Positions 1 through 8,356 of a DNA stretch of 64,000 bases are shown here, one piece after another. The notes under the pieces are model-generated. The model worked only from the letters and a program-made list of their open reading frames with translations. It did no database searches and was not told the origin of the DNA. The DNA lies in contig JAHBXC010000001.1 in the NCBI GenBank assembly GCA_019636675.1, forward strand, positions 868,001 to 932,000, read 5' to 3'. Both the position numbers and the translations under genes were made by a program. Origin of the DNA: Phycisphaeraceae bacterium. GTDB lineage: Bacteria > Planctomycetota > Phycisphaerae > Phycisphaerales > UBA1924. Position 1 is the first letter of the stretch, and every line of letters begins with the position of its first letter.

Positions 1-344
1 AGGATCGAGAGGATCGTCGCGTTCCGGGCCTTGAGCGACACGGTGGCCTCGGCGTCGAGCCCGACCGGGTTCCGCGAGTCCATCCACTTGATGTCGAGGG
101 GCAGTTCGCCCGCCTGCTCGAGGAACAGCAGCACGTCCTCGAGTCGCGAATCCTCGAGCGTGAGCGTCAGGCGCTGGTTCAGCAGGCGCAGCGTCTGCTC
201 GCGCGGGTCGACGGTCTTCGCGGCGCGGGTTCGCACCTCGCCGTTGGTCCTCGTGGCCTGCTGTGCGAGGGCCGCGTGCGACGCGATCGCGATCGCGCCG
301 AGCGCCGTGAGTGCCTGGATCGTCCTCGGGTTGAATCGTGCCAT
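1..344 (-). CDS. Exported protein with secretin/STN-like N-terminus (5' part only)
   Basis: The minus-strand frame opens at an ATG at 344 and runs off the left window edge without a stop, so only the first 114 residues are visible. GGGGAG lies 5 nt before the ATG. Residues 1-27 form a signal peptide (MARFNPRT, a hydrophobic Ala/Ile core, then ALAQQ). The following part, around LRLLNQRLTLTLEDSRLEDVL, resembles the short beta-alpha module (STN/secretin N0-like) found at the start of many planctomycete secreted proteins and type II secretin-like proteins. It lies downstream of nadD on the same strand with a 141-nt gap, so co-transcription is possible. The function cannot be settled without the missing C-terminal part. 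Confidence 0.7.
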   Translation of the reverse strand, partial: MARFNPRTIQALTALGAIAIASHAALAQQATRTNGEVRTRAAKTVDPREQTLRLLNQRLTLTLEDSRLEDVLLFLEQAGELPLDIKWMDSRNPVGLDAEATVSLKARNATILSI

Positions 345-485
345 CGTCGCTCCCCGTCGCTTCGGAACCTTCATGAAAGAACCGGACTTCCCACTACCCT
401 ACGCCCCCGGCCCCGGGCGGTTGCTCATCGATCCGGCGGACGCCCTGGCGCCCCCGGGCCCCCGGCGCCCCCGCCGCCCGCATCC

Positions 486-1235
486 TCATCCCCGGCTGTA
501 GATCCCCCTCGCCCGGATCTCACGCACCACCGCCGGGGGCAGCACCCGGTCGAGCTCGGGCGAGTTCGGCCCTTCCTTGAGCAGCGCCTCGCGGATGCGC
601 GTCGCCTCGGCGTCGATCACCGGCACCTCCACCACGCGTTCGCGCCACTCCGCGAGCTCCTCGGGCGTCCAGTGGGGCTCCATCGCGCGCATCAGCCGGT
701 CGACGGTCTCCATCGGCGTGCGCAGCATCACCAGGGGCTCGGCGATGCGGATGATCTCTCGCGGCTCACGCCACTTGTGGAACTGCACCGCCTGATCCGC
801 CCCGATCAGCAGACGCAGCGTCACGCCCTCGCCCAGCTCACGACGCATGTATCGCAGCGAATCCAGCGTGTAGCTCGGCTTGCGAGGGTGCAGCTCGTCG
901 ACCGCGTCACTCTCCCTCGCGCGATCGAGCTCGAGCGTCGCGACCGCGGCGCTCGTCTCGCCCACATCCAGCAGCGCCAGACGGAGCATCTCCACCCGAT
1001 CCGAATCGCTCGCCAGCGGGTTGTCTTTCTTGAGGGGCGAGAGCGCCGCAGGGACATACAGCAGCCAGTCCGCGCCGACCTTCCGGCGCACCAGCGTGGG
1101 CAGCGCGATGTGCCCCTTGTGCGGCGGATCGAATGTCCCGCCGAACACAAGGACCGTCTTCACCCGCCCGGGAACGGGCAGCGGGCCGACAGGGATCGCG
1201 AGCAAGGCGGCGGCGTTCGTCACGCGGGGCTCCAA
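486..1235 (-). CDS. nadD: Nicotinate-nucleotide adenylyltransferase
   Basis: Transfers AMP from ATP to nicotinate mononucleotide, giving deamido-NAD, the penultimate step of NAD synthesis in the cytoplasm. The 249-residue protein has the nucleotidyltransferase signature GGTFDPPHKGH at residues 32-42 and the NadD-type segment SYTLDSLRYMRRE followed by LIGADQAVQFHKWRE, which binds the nicotinate moiety. It is slightly longer than typical NadD (about 190-220 residues) because of a 26-residue N-terminal extension before the first beta strand. No internal ATG lies nearer the core, so the ATG at 1235 is kept. It is followed on the same strand by the exported-protein gene at the left edge. Confidence 0.93.
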   Translation of the reverse strand: MEPRVTNAAALLAIPVGPLPVPGRVKTVLVFGGTFDPPHKGHIALPTLVRRKVGADWLLYVPAALSPLKKDNPLASDSDRVEMLRLALLDVGETSAAVATLELDRARESDAVDELHPRKPSYTLDSLRYMRRELGEGVTLRLLIGADQAVQFHKWREPREIIRIAEPLVMLRTPMETVDRLMRAMEPHWTPEELAEWRERVVEVPVIDAEATRIREALLKEGPNSPELDRVLPPAVVREIRARGIYSRG

Positions 1236-1325
1236 TAAGGGCCGATCTCGACCCGACGCCCGGGCGTCTCACACCCGGCCTCGGTGTCTTCGCGAAACGG
1301 TAGCACCGGGAGGCGCCCCCGACAG

Positions 1326-1844
1326 TTAATCGCGCGCGGCGCCTTCGAGCAGCATCAGGGGCCCGTTCATCAGTTCAGGCGCGTCCCCGAAACGGTCAAC
1401 CGTCAGGTGCTCATTGACCGTGTAAACCTCGTCGGCGCGCAGGCCCTCGGCGAGCACCCGGCCGTCGCCAGTCAGCACCCGATAGGTCGGCTCACCGCGA
1501 CCGGAGACGATCTCGATGCGATAGGTCCTGCCGCGCATCTCTCCGAGCAGCCCGGCCAGATCCCGGCGTGCCTCCGGCTGGATCGGGGGCGCCGTCGCGA
1601 GCGACGCATCCGGGAGCGAAACACCCTGGCTGGCCGACGACGGTCCGGGCTCGGCGAGCATCGCCACCAGCACGAACGCGCCCGCCATGCCGGACGCCAC
1701 GCCCACCTTCACCAGCGTCGCGCGAAGCCGGGCACGCGACGCCGGCGCCGGGGCCGAAACCGTCACCGGCACTCCCCCGCCGCAGCCGCAGCGCGTGCAG
1801 TCTCCGCCGCAGGAACCCTTCCGCGATGGCGCCTCGTGTGTCAT
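1326..1844 (-). CDS. Small single-pass membrane protein, Cys-rich N-terminus
   Basis: A 172-residue protein of unknown function. The ATG at 1844 is chosen because the upstream extension of the frame is low-complexity Arg/Gly and overlaps the promoter region of the divergent tRNA gene. Residues 11-24 form a Cys/Gly cluster (CGGDCTRCGCGGG) that could bind a metal. Residues 45-64 form one transmembrane helix. The rest is soluble and contains a small beta-rich segment (TYRIEIVSGRGEPTYRVLTG) ending near ELMNGPLMLLEGAARD. It is divergent from tRNA-Glu and points towards nadD. I do not recognise a family. Confidence 0.6.
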   Translation of the reverse strand: MTHEAPSRKGSCGGDCTRCGCGGGVPVTVSAPAPASRARLRATLVKVGVASGMAGAFVLVAMLAEPGPSSASQGVSLPDASLATAPPIQPEARRDLAGLLGEMRGRTYRIEIVSGRGEPTYRVLTGDGRVLAEGLRADEVYTVNEHLTVDRFGDAPELMNGPLMLLEGAARD

Positions 1845-1934
1845 GCAAGACTCATCGGCGCATTCGGCCAGCGACTCACGCCCGTCTCGCCCGATGGGCA
1901 CGGCTCCCCCCGTGGATGCGTGCGGCCCGCCCGA

Positions 1935-1940
1935 TATACT
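1935..1940 (+). promoter_or_regulatory. Candidate -10 element for tRNA-Glu
   Basis: TATACT (5 of 6 to TATAAT) lies 49 nt before the tRNA-Glu gene. No convincing -35 element is visible 16-18 nt upstream, so this is only a weak candidate. Confidence 0.3.
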
Positions 1941-1989
1941 CCCGCGTCCTCGACCCGCGGCCCTGGCCGCGACCGTCCGTTTCTCAGCC

Positions 1990-2064
1990 GGCCCCATCGT
2001 CTAGTCTGGTCCAGGACGTCACCCTTTCAAGGTGAAGACACGGGTTCGAATCCCGTTGGGGTCA
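1990..2064 (+). tRNA. tRNA-Glu (anticodon TTC)
   Basis: A 75-nt cloverleaf can be drawn. The acceptor GGCCCCA (1990-1996) pairs with TGGGGTC (2057-2063), discriminator A2064. The anticodon stem ends around CACC-CTTTCAA-GGTG, giving anticodon TTC (glutamate). The T-arm is CGGG-TTCGAAT-CCCG. The 3' CCA is not encoded. Confidence 0.96.
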
Positions 2065-2070
2065 TTCGGT

Positions 2071-2100
2071 CTTTGTGCGGTAATCCGCACAAAGCCCTTT
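2071..2100 (+). terminator. Hairpin after tRNA-Glu
   Basis: Perfect 10-bp inverted repeat CTTTGTGCGG / CCGCACAAAG with a TAAT loop (2081-2084), starting 7 nt after the tRNA and followed by CCCTTTCCT. The T tract is poor, so it may act as a processing or termination hairpin. Confidence 0.55.
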
Positions 2101-2154
2101 CCTGCGGCCTCGCTGGCTGCTTTCGCGGGGCCTGCTTTCCGAGTCTTCAACGCA

Positions 2155-2185
2155 AAGAGCCCCGCGGCAGCACCGCGGGGCTCTT
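2155..2185. terminator. Bidirectional terminator between tRNA-Glu and the repeat protein
   Basis: Perfect 13-bp stem AAGAGCCCCGCGG / CCGCGGGGCTCTT with a 5-nt loop. It is A-rich on the left and T-rich on the right. It lies 32 nt beyond the stop of the minus-strand gene at 2217 and downstream of the plus-strand tRNA, so it can serve both. Confidence 0.8.
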
Positions 2186-2216
2186 GTTCGATCCGAATCA
2201 GCTTCGACCAGCGCGA

Positions 2217-5200
2217 TCAGTCGCGACGCCGACGGGCCACGCCCAGCGCGCCCAGCGCCAGGATCACCGCGGCGCCGGGGGCCGGCACGGCGGCGCGGGG
2301 CGCCGCGACTCCGAAGAACGACAGGATGTTGTTGAGGTCGGAGAAGTTCACCAGCCCGTCGGCGTTGGTGTCGCCCTGGCGGAAGGTCCCCATCGTGCCG
2401 AAGCCCGAGAGGACGATGTTGAGGTCGGCGAAGTTGATCACGCCGTCGTAGTTCAGGTCGGCGAAGTGGCGCACGCCGACTCGGTACGAGGTCGGGTTGA
2501 TCTCGGTCCACCAGCGGTGATCGCTGTCGGCGAGCGTCGGGAAGAGGATGGAGTCGAAGTCGCCGCTGATGGTGCCCGTGGTCGTGGTGGCGATGGTCCA
2601 CGCGTTGTTCCAGGTCGGCTCGAAGGCGCCGACGGGAGACAGGTCGAGCGTGCCGCCGAGCGTCGCGTTGCCGGTGATGGCGAGGCGCCCGGCGCCGGTG
2701 TTCGCGCCGCCGGAGAGTTCAACGGTGAGCACGCCGCCGGAGGCCTGCTCGAATCCGTTGACGAACTCGATGCGCCCGTTGGTCCCGACGACGAGGTCGG
2801 CGCTGTTGGTGTGCACGCCGGCGGTGGTAACGCGGAGGGCGCTGGAGTTCTGCGCTTCGAGCGTGCCGTTGTTGACGAATGAGCTGGGGTTGATGGTGAG
2901 CGTTCGTCCGGCGGCCTGGGCGGAGATCAGGCCGTCGTTCACCAGCGTGAACGCGCCGCTGAGGTTGCTGATCTGGAGATCGCCCCCGGCCCCCGACGCC
3001 AGCGTGACGGAGCCGGTGTCGGCGATGGTGTAGGTCCCGGCGCCGTTGTTGTAGATGAAGCGCGCGCCGCCGACGGCCCCCTCGGACACGATCGCGTCCC
3101 GCAGCGTGTAGCCGGGCGCGAGACGGACCTGGGAGTTGTTGCCCTGCAGACGAAGCGCATCGAAGCGCGTCGAACCGGCGAGAGTGACGAACGAGGACGT
3201 GGCGTTGCCGAGCAGGTCTCCGTTGAGTTGCACGCTGTTCAGCGTTCCGCCGCTGCTGGTGAGCGTGAGCGTGTTGCCGCCGACCGAGGTGATCGTGCCC
3301 CCGTTGATCGTGCCGCCGGCGAGGCCCCACGACCCGGTGGAGGCGTCGAGGTTGAAGGCGTTGCCGGTGTTGTTCATCGTGCCGGTCAGGTTGATCGCGC
3401 CGCCGGTCCTGCTGAACGAGCCGATGCCGCCGGTGGCGTCCCAGGTCCCGCCCAGGTTCAGCGTGCCGCCCGACACATCGAAAAGCCCGGCGTTGGTCCA
3501 CGAGCCGCTCGAGACGGTGAGCGCGCCCGCAGAAACCTGCGCTGTCCCGTTGTTCGTGAAGGTGTTGGGGTTGACGGTGAATGTGCGTCCGGCGGCCTGC
3601 GCCGAGATCAGACCGTCGTTCACCAGCGTGAACGCGCCGGAGAGCGGGGTGATCTGGAGATCGGCGCCGGAGCCCGACGCCAGCGTGACCGATCCGGTGT
3701 TGCCGATGGTGTAGGTCCCGGCGCCGGCGTTGTAGATGAAGCGTGCGCCGCCCGCGGCGCCCTCGGCGATGATCGCGTCGTTGATCGTGTAGCCAGGGCT
3801 GAGGCGCGCCTGCACGCTGTTGTTCTGGAGGCGCAGCGCATCGAAGCGCGTCGAACCGGCGAGCGTGACGAACGAGGACGTGGCGTTGCCGACCAGATCG
3901 CCGTTGAACTGCACGCTGTTCAGCGTGCCGCCGCTGCTGGTGAGCGTGAGCGTGTTGCCGCCGACCGAGGTGATCGTCCCCCCGTTGATCGTGCCGCCGG
4001 AGAGGCCCCACGACCCCGTGGAGCTGTTCAACGAAAAGGCGTTGCCCGTGTTGTTCATCGTGCCGGTCAGGTTGATCGCGCCGCCGGTCCTGCTGAACGA
4101 GCCGATGCCGCCGGTGGCGTCCCAAGTCCCGCCCAGGTTCAGCGCGCCGCCCGACACATCGAAAAGCCCGGCGTTGGTCCACGAGCCGCTCGAGACGGTG
4201 AGCGCGCCCGCAGAAACCTGCGCTGTCGCGTTGTTCGTGAAGGCGCTGGGGTTGACGGTGAGCGTCCGACCCGCGGCCTGCGCCGAGATCAGACCGTCGT
4301 TCACCAGCGTGAACGCGCCGGAGAGGGCGCTGATCTGGAGATCGCCCCCCGACCCCGACGCCAGCGTGACCGATCCGGTGTCGGCGATGGTGTAGGTCCC
4401 GGTGGCGTTGTTGTAGATGAAGCGCGCCCCGGCGGCGGCGCCCTCGGACACGATGGCGTCACGCAGCGTGTAGCCGGCATTGAGACGGACCTGAGAGTTG
4501 TTGCCCTGCAGACGAAGCGCATCAAAGCGCGTCGAACCGGCGAGAGTGACGAACGAGGACGTGGCGTTGCCGACCAGATCGCCGTTGAACTGCACATTGT
4601 TCAGCGCGCCGCCGCTGCTGGTCAGCGTGAGCGTGTTCCCGCCGACCGAGGTGATCGTGCCCCCGTTGATCGTGCCGCCGGAGAGATTCCACGATCCCGT
4701 GGATGCGTCGAGGTTGAAGGCGTTGCCGGTGTTGTTCATCGTGCCGGTCAGGTTTATCGCGCCGCCGGTCCTGCTGAACGAGCCGATGCCGCCGGTGGCG
4801 TCCCACGTCCCGCCGAGATTGAGCGCGCCGCCCGACACATCGAAAAGCCCGGCGTTGGTCCACGAGCCGCTCGAGACGGTGAGCGCGCCCGCAGAAACCT
4901 GCGCTGTCGCGTTGTTCGTGAAGGCGCTGGGGGTGACGGTGAGCGTCCGACCCGCGGCCTGCGCCGAGATCAGACCGTCGTTCACCAGCGTGAAGGCGCC
5001 GGAGAGGGCGCTGATCTGGAGATCGCCCGCGGACCCCGACGCCAGCGTGACCGAGCCGCTGTCGGCGATGGTGTAGGTCCCGGCGGCGTTGTTGTAGATG
5101 AAGCGCGCCCCGGCGGCGGCGCCCTCGGACACGATGGCGTCACGCAGCGTGTAACCGGCGTTGAGACGGACCTGAGAGTTGTTGCCCTGCAGACGAAGCG

Positions 5201-6416
5201 CATCGAAGCGCGTCGAACCGGCGAGAGTGACGAACGAGGACGTAGCGTTGCCGACCAGATCGCCGTTGAACTGCACGCTGTTCAGCGCGCCGCCGCTGCT
5301 GGTGAGCGTGAGCGTGTTCCCGCCGACCGAGGTGATCGTGCCCCCGTTGATCGTGCCGCCGGAGAGACCCCACGACCCGGTGGAGGCGTCGAGGTTGAAG
5401 GCGTTGCCCGTGTTGTTCATCGTGCCGGTCAGGTTGATGGTCCCGCCGGTCCGGCTGAACGAGCCGACGCCGCCGGTGGCGTCCCAGGTCCCGCCCAGGT
5501 TCAGCGTGCCGCCCGAGACCTCGAAGAGCCCGGCGTTGGTCCACGAGCCGCTCGAGACGGTGAGCGCGCCGGCGGAGACCTGCGCCGTAGCATTGTTCGT
5601 GAAGGTGTTGGGGTTGACGGTGAGCGTCCGCCCCGCGGCCTGCGCTGAGATCAGACCGTCGTTCACCAGCGTGAACGCGCCCGACAACGAGTTGATCTGC
5701 AGATCCCCGGCAGAGCCGGAGGCGAGGGTGACTGAACCGGTGTTGCCGATCGTGAAGGTCCCGGCGCCGCTGTTGTAGATGAAGCGTGTTCCCGCCGTCG
5801 CGCCCTCGGACACGATGGCGTCACGCAGCGTATAGCCGGGCGCGAGACGGGCCTGGGAGTTGTTTGCCTGCAGACGCAGCGCATCGAACCGCGTCGTGCC
5901 GCCGAGAGTGACGAACGAGGACGTGGCGTTGCCGAGCAGATCACCGTTGAACTGCACGTTGCTGAGCGTGCCGCCGCTGCTGGTCAGTTGAAAGCTCCCG
6001 CCCGTGACGTTCCAGGTCCCGCCGCTGATCGTGCCGCCCTGGAGGCGGTAGACGCCGGACATGAGGTTGGCGATCGCGGCCGAGAGGGTGCTGGCGGTGT
6101 GGGACAGCGTCGCGTCAGCGGAGTTGAGCACCAGCTCATCGATCGTGACGCCCGAGTTGAGGGTCACGGTGTAGGCGGCGCCGGCGGCGTCGATGATCGC
6201 GCGATAGGTCGTGCCTGCCGGCGCGCCGTTGTTGGGCGCGTTGGGCGATGTGGACCAGTTGGCGCCGGCGCTCCAGGTCCCGCTCGCCGGGTTGAGCCAG
6301 TTCGAGTCGACCTGCTGCGCGAACGCAGGTCCCGTAGCGATGGCCGCGAGGCCGGCGCAGGCGACGAGGGTGCGCGCGAGAACCGCGCGGGAAAGCGACG
6401 AAACGGGTCGGGTCAT
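2217..6416 (-). CDS. Giant exported repeat protein with dockerin repeats and PEP-CTERM-like tail
   Basis: A 1399-residue secreted or surface protein. The ATG at 6416 is preferred because GGAGG stands 8 nt upstream and the next residues make a signal peptide ending near AFAQQ; an upstream in-frame ATG lacks these. The body is Gly/Thr/Ser/Asn-rich beta-helix-like sequence built from five copies of a 227-residue unit (markers GNATSSFVTL and SAQAAGRTL). The C-terminus carries two EF-hand/dockerin-like motifs (DLNYDGVINFADLN and GDTNADGLVNFSDLN) and then PAPGAA, a hydrophobic stretch and ARRRRD, which is a PEP-CTERM-like sorting tail. The architecture resembles autotransporter passenger or adhesin repeats, but no autotransporter barrel is present. 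A role in the outer surface or extracellular matrix is inference. Confidence 0.88.
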   Translation of the reverse strand: MTRPVSSLSRAVLARTLVACAGLAAIATGPAFAQQVDSNWLNPASGTWSAGANWSTSPNAPNNGAPAGTTYRAIIDAAGAAYTVTLNSGVTIDELVLNSADATLSHTASTLSAAIANLMSGVYRLQGGTISGGTWNVTGGSFQLTSSGGTLSNVQFNGDLLGNATSSFVTLGGTTRFDALRLQANNSQARLAPGYTLRDAIVSEGATAGTRFIYNSGAGTFTIGNTGSVTLASGSAGDLQINSLSGAFTLVNDGLISAQAAGRTLTVNPNTFTNNATAQVSAGALTVSSGSWTNAGLFEVSGGTLNLGGTWDATGGVGSFSRTGGTINLTGTMNNTGNAFNLDASTGSWGLSGGTINGGTITSVGGNTLTLTSSGGALNSVQFNGDLVGNATSSFVTLAGSTRFDALRLQGNNSQVRLNAGYTLRDAIVSEGAAAGARFIYNNAAGTYTIADSGSVTLASGSAGDLQISALSGAFTLVNDGLISAQAAGRTLTVTPSAFTNNATAQVSAGALTVSSGSWTNAGLFDVSGGALNLGGTWDATGGIGSFSRTGGAINLTGTMNNTGNAFNLDASTGSWNLSGGTINGGTITSVGGNTLTLTSSGGALNNVQFNGDLVGNATSSFVTLAGSTRFDALRLQGNNSQVRLNAGYTLRDAIVSEGAAAGARFIYNNATGTYTIADTGSVTLASGSGGDLQISALSGAFTLVNDGLISAQAAGRTLTVNPSAFTNNATAQVSAGALTVSSGSWTNAGLFDVSGGALNLGGTWDATGGIGSFSRTGGAINLTGTMNNTGNAFSLNSSTGSWGLSGGTINGGTITSVGGNTLTLTSSGGTLNSVQFNGDLVGNATSSFVTLAGSTRFDALRLQNNSVQARLSPGYTINDAIIAEGAAGGARFIYNAGAGTYTIGNTGSVTLASGSGADLQITPLSGAFTLVNDGLISAQAAGRTFTVNPNTFTNNGTAQVSAGALTVSSGSWTNAGLFDVSGGTLNLGGTWDATGGIGSFSRTGGAINLTGTMNNTGNAFNLDASTGSWGLAGGTINGGTITSVGGNTLTLTSSGGTLNSVQLNGDLLGNATSSFVTLAGSTRFDALRLQGNNSQVRLAPGYTLRDAIVSEGAVGGARFIYNNGAGTYTIADTGSVTLASGAGGDLQISNLSGAFTLVNDGLISAQAAGRTLTINPSSFVNNGTLEAQNSSALRVTTAGVHTNSADLVVGTNGRIEFVNGFEQASGGVLTVELSGGANTGAGRLAITGNATLGGTLDLSPVGAFEPTWNNAWTIATTTTGTISGDFDSILFPTLADSDHRWWTEINPTSYRVGVRHFADLNYDGVINFADLNIVLSGFGTMGTFRQGDTNADGLVNFSDLNNILSFFGVAAPRAAVPAPGAAVILALGALGVARRRRD
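2851..6000 (-). repeat. Five tandem 681-bp repeats inside the giant exported protein gene
   Basis: A marker string (GACGAACGAGGACGT) recurs at 3186, 3867, 4548, 5229 and 5910; the intervals are 681 bp each time, or 227 codons. The units keep frame and differ by scattered substitutions. The outer two copies (lowest and highest coordinates) are the most divergent and the middle copies the most alike. The outer boundaries given are approximate. Confidence 0.93.
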
Positions 6417-6598
6417 TCTCGATTCCTCCAAGTGCGCGAGCGCGCGTCCCCTGTGCAAGGCGACCGTCGGCTCGGGGGGTCAGGATAATCGAACGCCCGA
6501 GAGGACACAAGAGAAAAATCATTCCGGGCCCTCGCCCGGTGAAAACACCGGCCACTCCCCCCTCGGCGACGACGACACCGCCTCGATCCCTACACGGA

Positions 6599-6630
6599 AC
6601 GAGCCCGCCGGCTCGCGCCGACGGGCTCGT
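6599..6630 (-). terminator. Hairpin downstream of the lamin-tail/dockerin gene
   Basis: Inverted repeat ACGAGCCCG / CGGGCTCGT, extended inward by CGGC/GCCG with one bulge on each side. It begins 39 nt beyond the stop at 6669 and is followed on the minus strand by TTCCGT. The stem is strong and the T tract weak. Confidence 0.5.
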
Positions 6631-6668
6631 CGAATTCAGAGAAGGTTCAAGCGACTACGAGACCATAG

Positions 6669-8288
6669 TTATCGGACGCAGCTGACGCCGAAGTTCGAGA
6701 GCACGATGTTGAGGTCGCTGAAGTTCACCACGCCGTCGTTGTTCGCGTCGCCCACGATGCCGGCGCCGGTCTGCCCGAAGGCCGAGAGCACCGCGTTGAG
6801 GTCGGCGAAGTTCACGACATTGTCCCCGTTGGTGTCGCCGGGGCACACCACCGGCAGCAGCGCCTGGAGGGCGGCGACGTCGGCCATGGTGACCGGCTCC
6901 GCGTTGGTCCCGCCGGGGCCGTCGGCCTCGTCCATGTCGCGCATCATGAGGATCTGCTGGAACTCGCCCACCTGCCACTTCCAGTCGAGGAGCTGGAAGT
7001 CGTCGTTGGGGTTGTCCGGCGTGCCGGGGTCGATGGTGCGGAACTCGGTGTCGTCGAGCGTCGCGCCGAGGCGGGAGACGATCAGGTCGAGGTCGGCCTG
7101 ATCGACGACGCCGTCGAAGTTGAAGTCGCCGCGCACGAAGCGGAACTGGCGGATCTCGCTGTTGGTCGGGTGATCGTTGAACCCGCCGGGGGTGAGCCGG
7201 AAACCGGTGACATCGAGGTCGTCGAAGAGGAACTCGCCGGCCGGGTTCTGCCCGCAGCCGGTCGGGGGAACGCCCTCGGGCTCGGGGTCGCACGAGCCGT
7301 CGTAGCGAGGCCCGTTGGGATCGGTCGGGGCCTTGGTCTGCACGAAGCCCTCGGTGTCGACGCCGGTGTTGTAGGCCAGGGTCGAGAGGACGGGCACCTC
7401 GCCGTACACGAACGACTCGTCGGCGATGCGCGAGAAGACGATCTCGAAGCCAGCGTCGGTCGGGCGCGAGCGGTGGCCGCGCTGCGGGTTCGTCACGAAG
7501 TAGTTCAGCCGGCTGACGGCGTCGGGGTTGAAGCCGGAGGTGTCCGACATGACCTGCTGGCGGGAGCGGGTGTACTCCTTGCCGCCGGTGTGAGACCACG
7601 CGAACTCGTCGACCGACTGGTAGGGCTGCATGACGCGCGCGCCGCCGCCCTCGAAAGGCAGGCCGAAGTCAACGACCTCGTCGTAGTTGACGTCGTGGTT
7701 GACGTCCTTGCGCCAGGCGTAGCCGGGGGCGTAGACGCTGCGCCCCATGGCGTTGATCGAGTGGTTCGGACGCTTGCGCACGAGCACATAGGTGGACGAC
7801 CCGTCGTTGGCGAGGTTGCCCACGGTGTCGGTCGTCGGGATGTGGAGCGCCGCGAAGGCGATGCCGTTGAGCCAGCGCCGGTTGGTCAGCGAGTCGGGCA
7901 TCGCCGGGTTCCACGCCGGGTTGGGCGTCAGGAAGGTGTTGCCGACCGACGAGAACCCGGCGGTGTTCGCGTTGACGATCGCGAAAACACCGTTCTCAGG
8001 GAGCACGATCCCGTCGAGCGCGAAGGCCTCATCGATCTCCTGCCCCTCGACCTGAATCCCGTTGACGAAGTACCCGCCCTTCAGGACGGCGACGGCGTAG
8101 CCGGTCAGGTCCATGCCGGGCTTGCCGTAGAGCTCGATGAACTCCCAGACATTGTCGATCGAGCCCGAGCCCGGGGGGTTCTCGAAGATCTCGTTGATCA
8201 CGACCTGCGCGCTCGCGCCGGTCGACACGCTCAGCCCGCACGCCGCGACGATCGCGGCGGAAAGCAGTCTCTCACGAATAGAACGCAT
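6669..8288 (-). CDS. Exported lamin-tail-like protein with tandem dockerin repeats
   Basis: A 539-residue protein. The ATG at 8288 has AGAGGAG about 8 nt upstream and opens a signal peptide (RERLLSAAIVAACGLSV...ASAQ). Directly after cleavage comes VVINEIFENPPGSG followed by WEFIELYG, the start of a lamin-tail-type (LTD) beta-sandwich often found on secreted bacterial proteins. The middle is unassigned. The last 57 residues are two dockerin-type Ca-binding repeats (GDTNGDNVVNFADLN and GDANNDGVVNFSDLN) ending in SNFGVSCVR. It lies 68 nt downstream of the pseudopilin-like gene on the same strand and is probably co-transcribed with it. Dockerins suggest Ca-dependent docking to a partner on the cell surface; the partner is unknown. 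Confidence 0.82.
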   Translation of the reverse strand: MRSIRERLLSAAIVAACGLSVSTGASAQVVINEIFENPPGSGSIDNVWEFIELYGKPGMDLTGYAVAVLKGGYFVNGIQVEGQEIDEAFALDGIVLPENGVFAIVNANTAGFSSVGNTFLTPNPAWNPAMPDSLTNRRWLNGIAFAALHIPTTDTVGNLANDGSSTYVLVRKRPNHSINAMGRSVYAPGYAWRKDVNHDVNYDEVVDFGLPFEGGGARVMQPYQSVDEFAWSHTGGKEYTRSRQQVMSDTSGFNPDAVSRLNYFVTNPQRGHRSRPTDAGFEIVFSRIADESFVYGEVPVLSTLAYNTGVDTEGFVQTKAPTDPNGPRYDGSCDPEPEGVPPTGCGQNPAGEFLFDDLDVTGFRLTPGGFNDHPTNSEIRQFRFVRGDFNFDGVVDQADLDLIVSRLGATLDDTEFRTIDPGTPDNPNDDFQLLDWKWQVGEFQQILMMRDMDEADGPGGTNAEPVTMADVAALQALLPVVCPGDTNGDNVVNFADLNAVLSAFGQTGAGIVGDANNDGVVNFSDLNIVLSNFGVSCVR

Positions 8289-8356
8289 CGCTCGTCTCCT
8301 CTTCCAAAGAAGCCCGGCGTCGCGCCGCGCGGACGCGCCCGCCGGGAGGGTTTCCG

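Noticed and set aside
3228-5648. Very long open frame (over 800 codons) on the plus strand across the repeat gene
   Set aside because: It is antisense to the 681-bp repeats; its regular Arg/Ala/Gly-rich sequence is the complement of the repeat units, while the minus-strand protein has signal peptide, dockerins and a sorting tail.
2851-6000. Regularly spaced repeats as a possible CRISPR or satellite array
   Set aside because: Period (681 bp) and continuous coding frame fit protein repeats, not 25-40-bp repeats with unique spacers; no cas gene is present.
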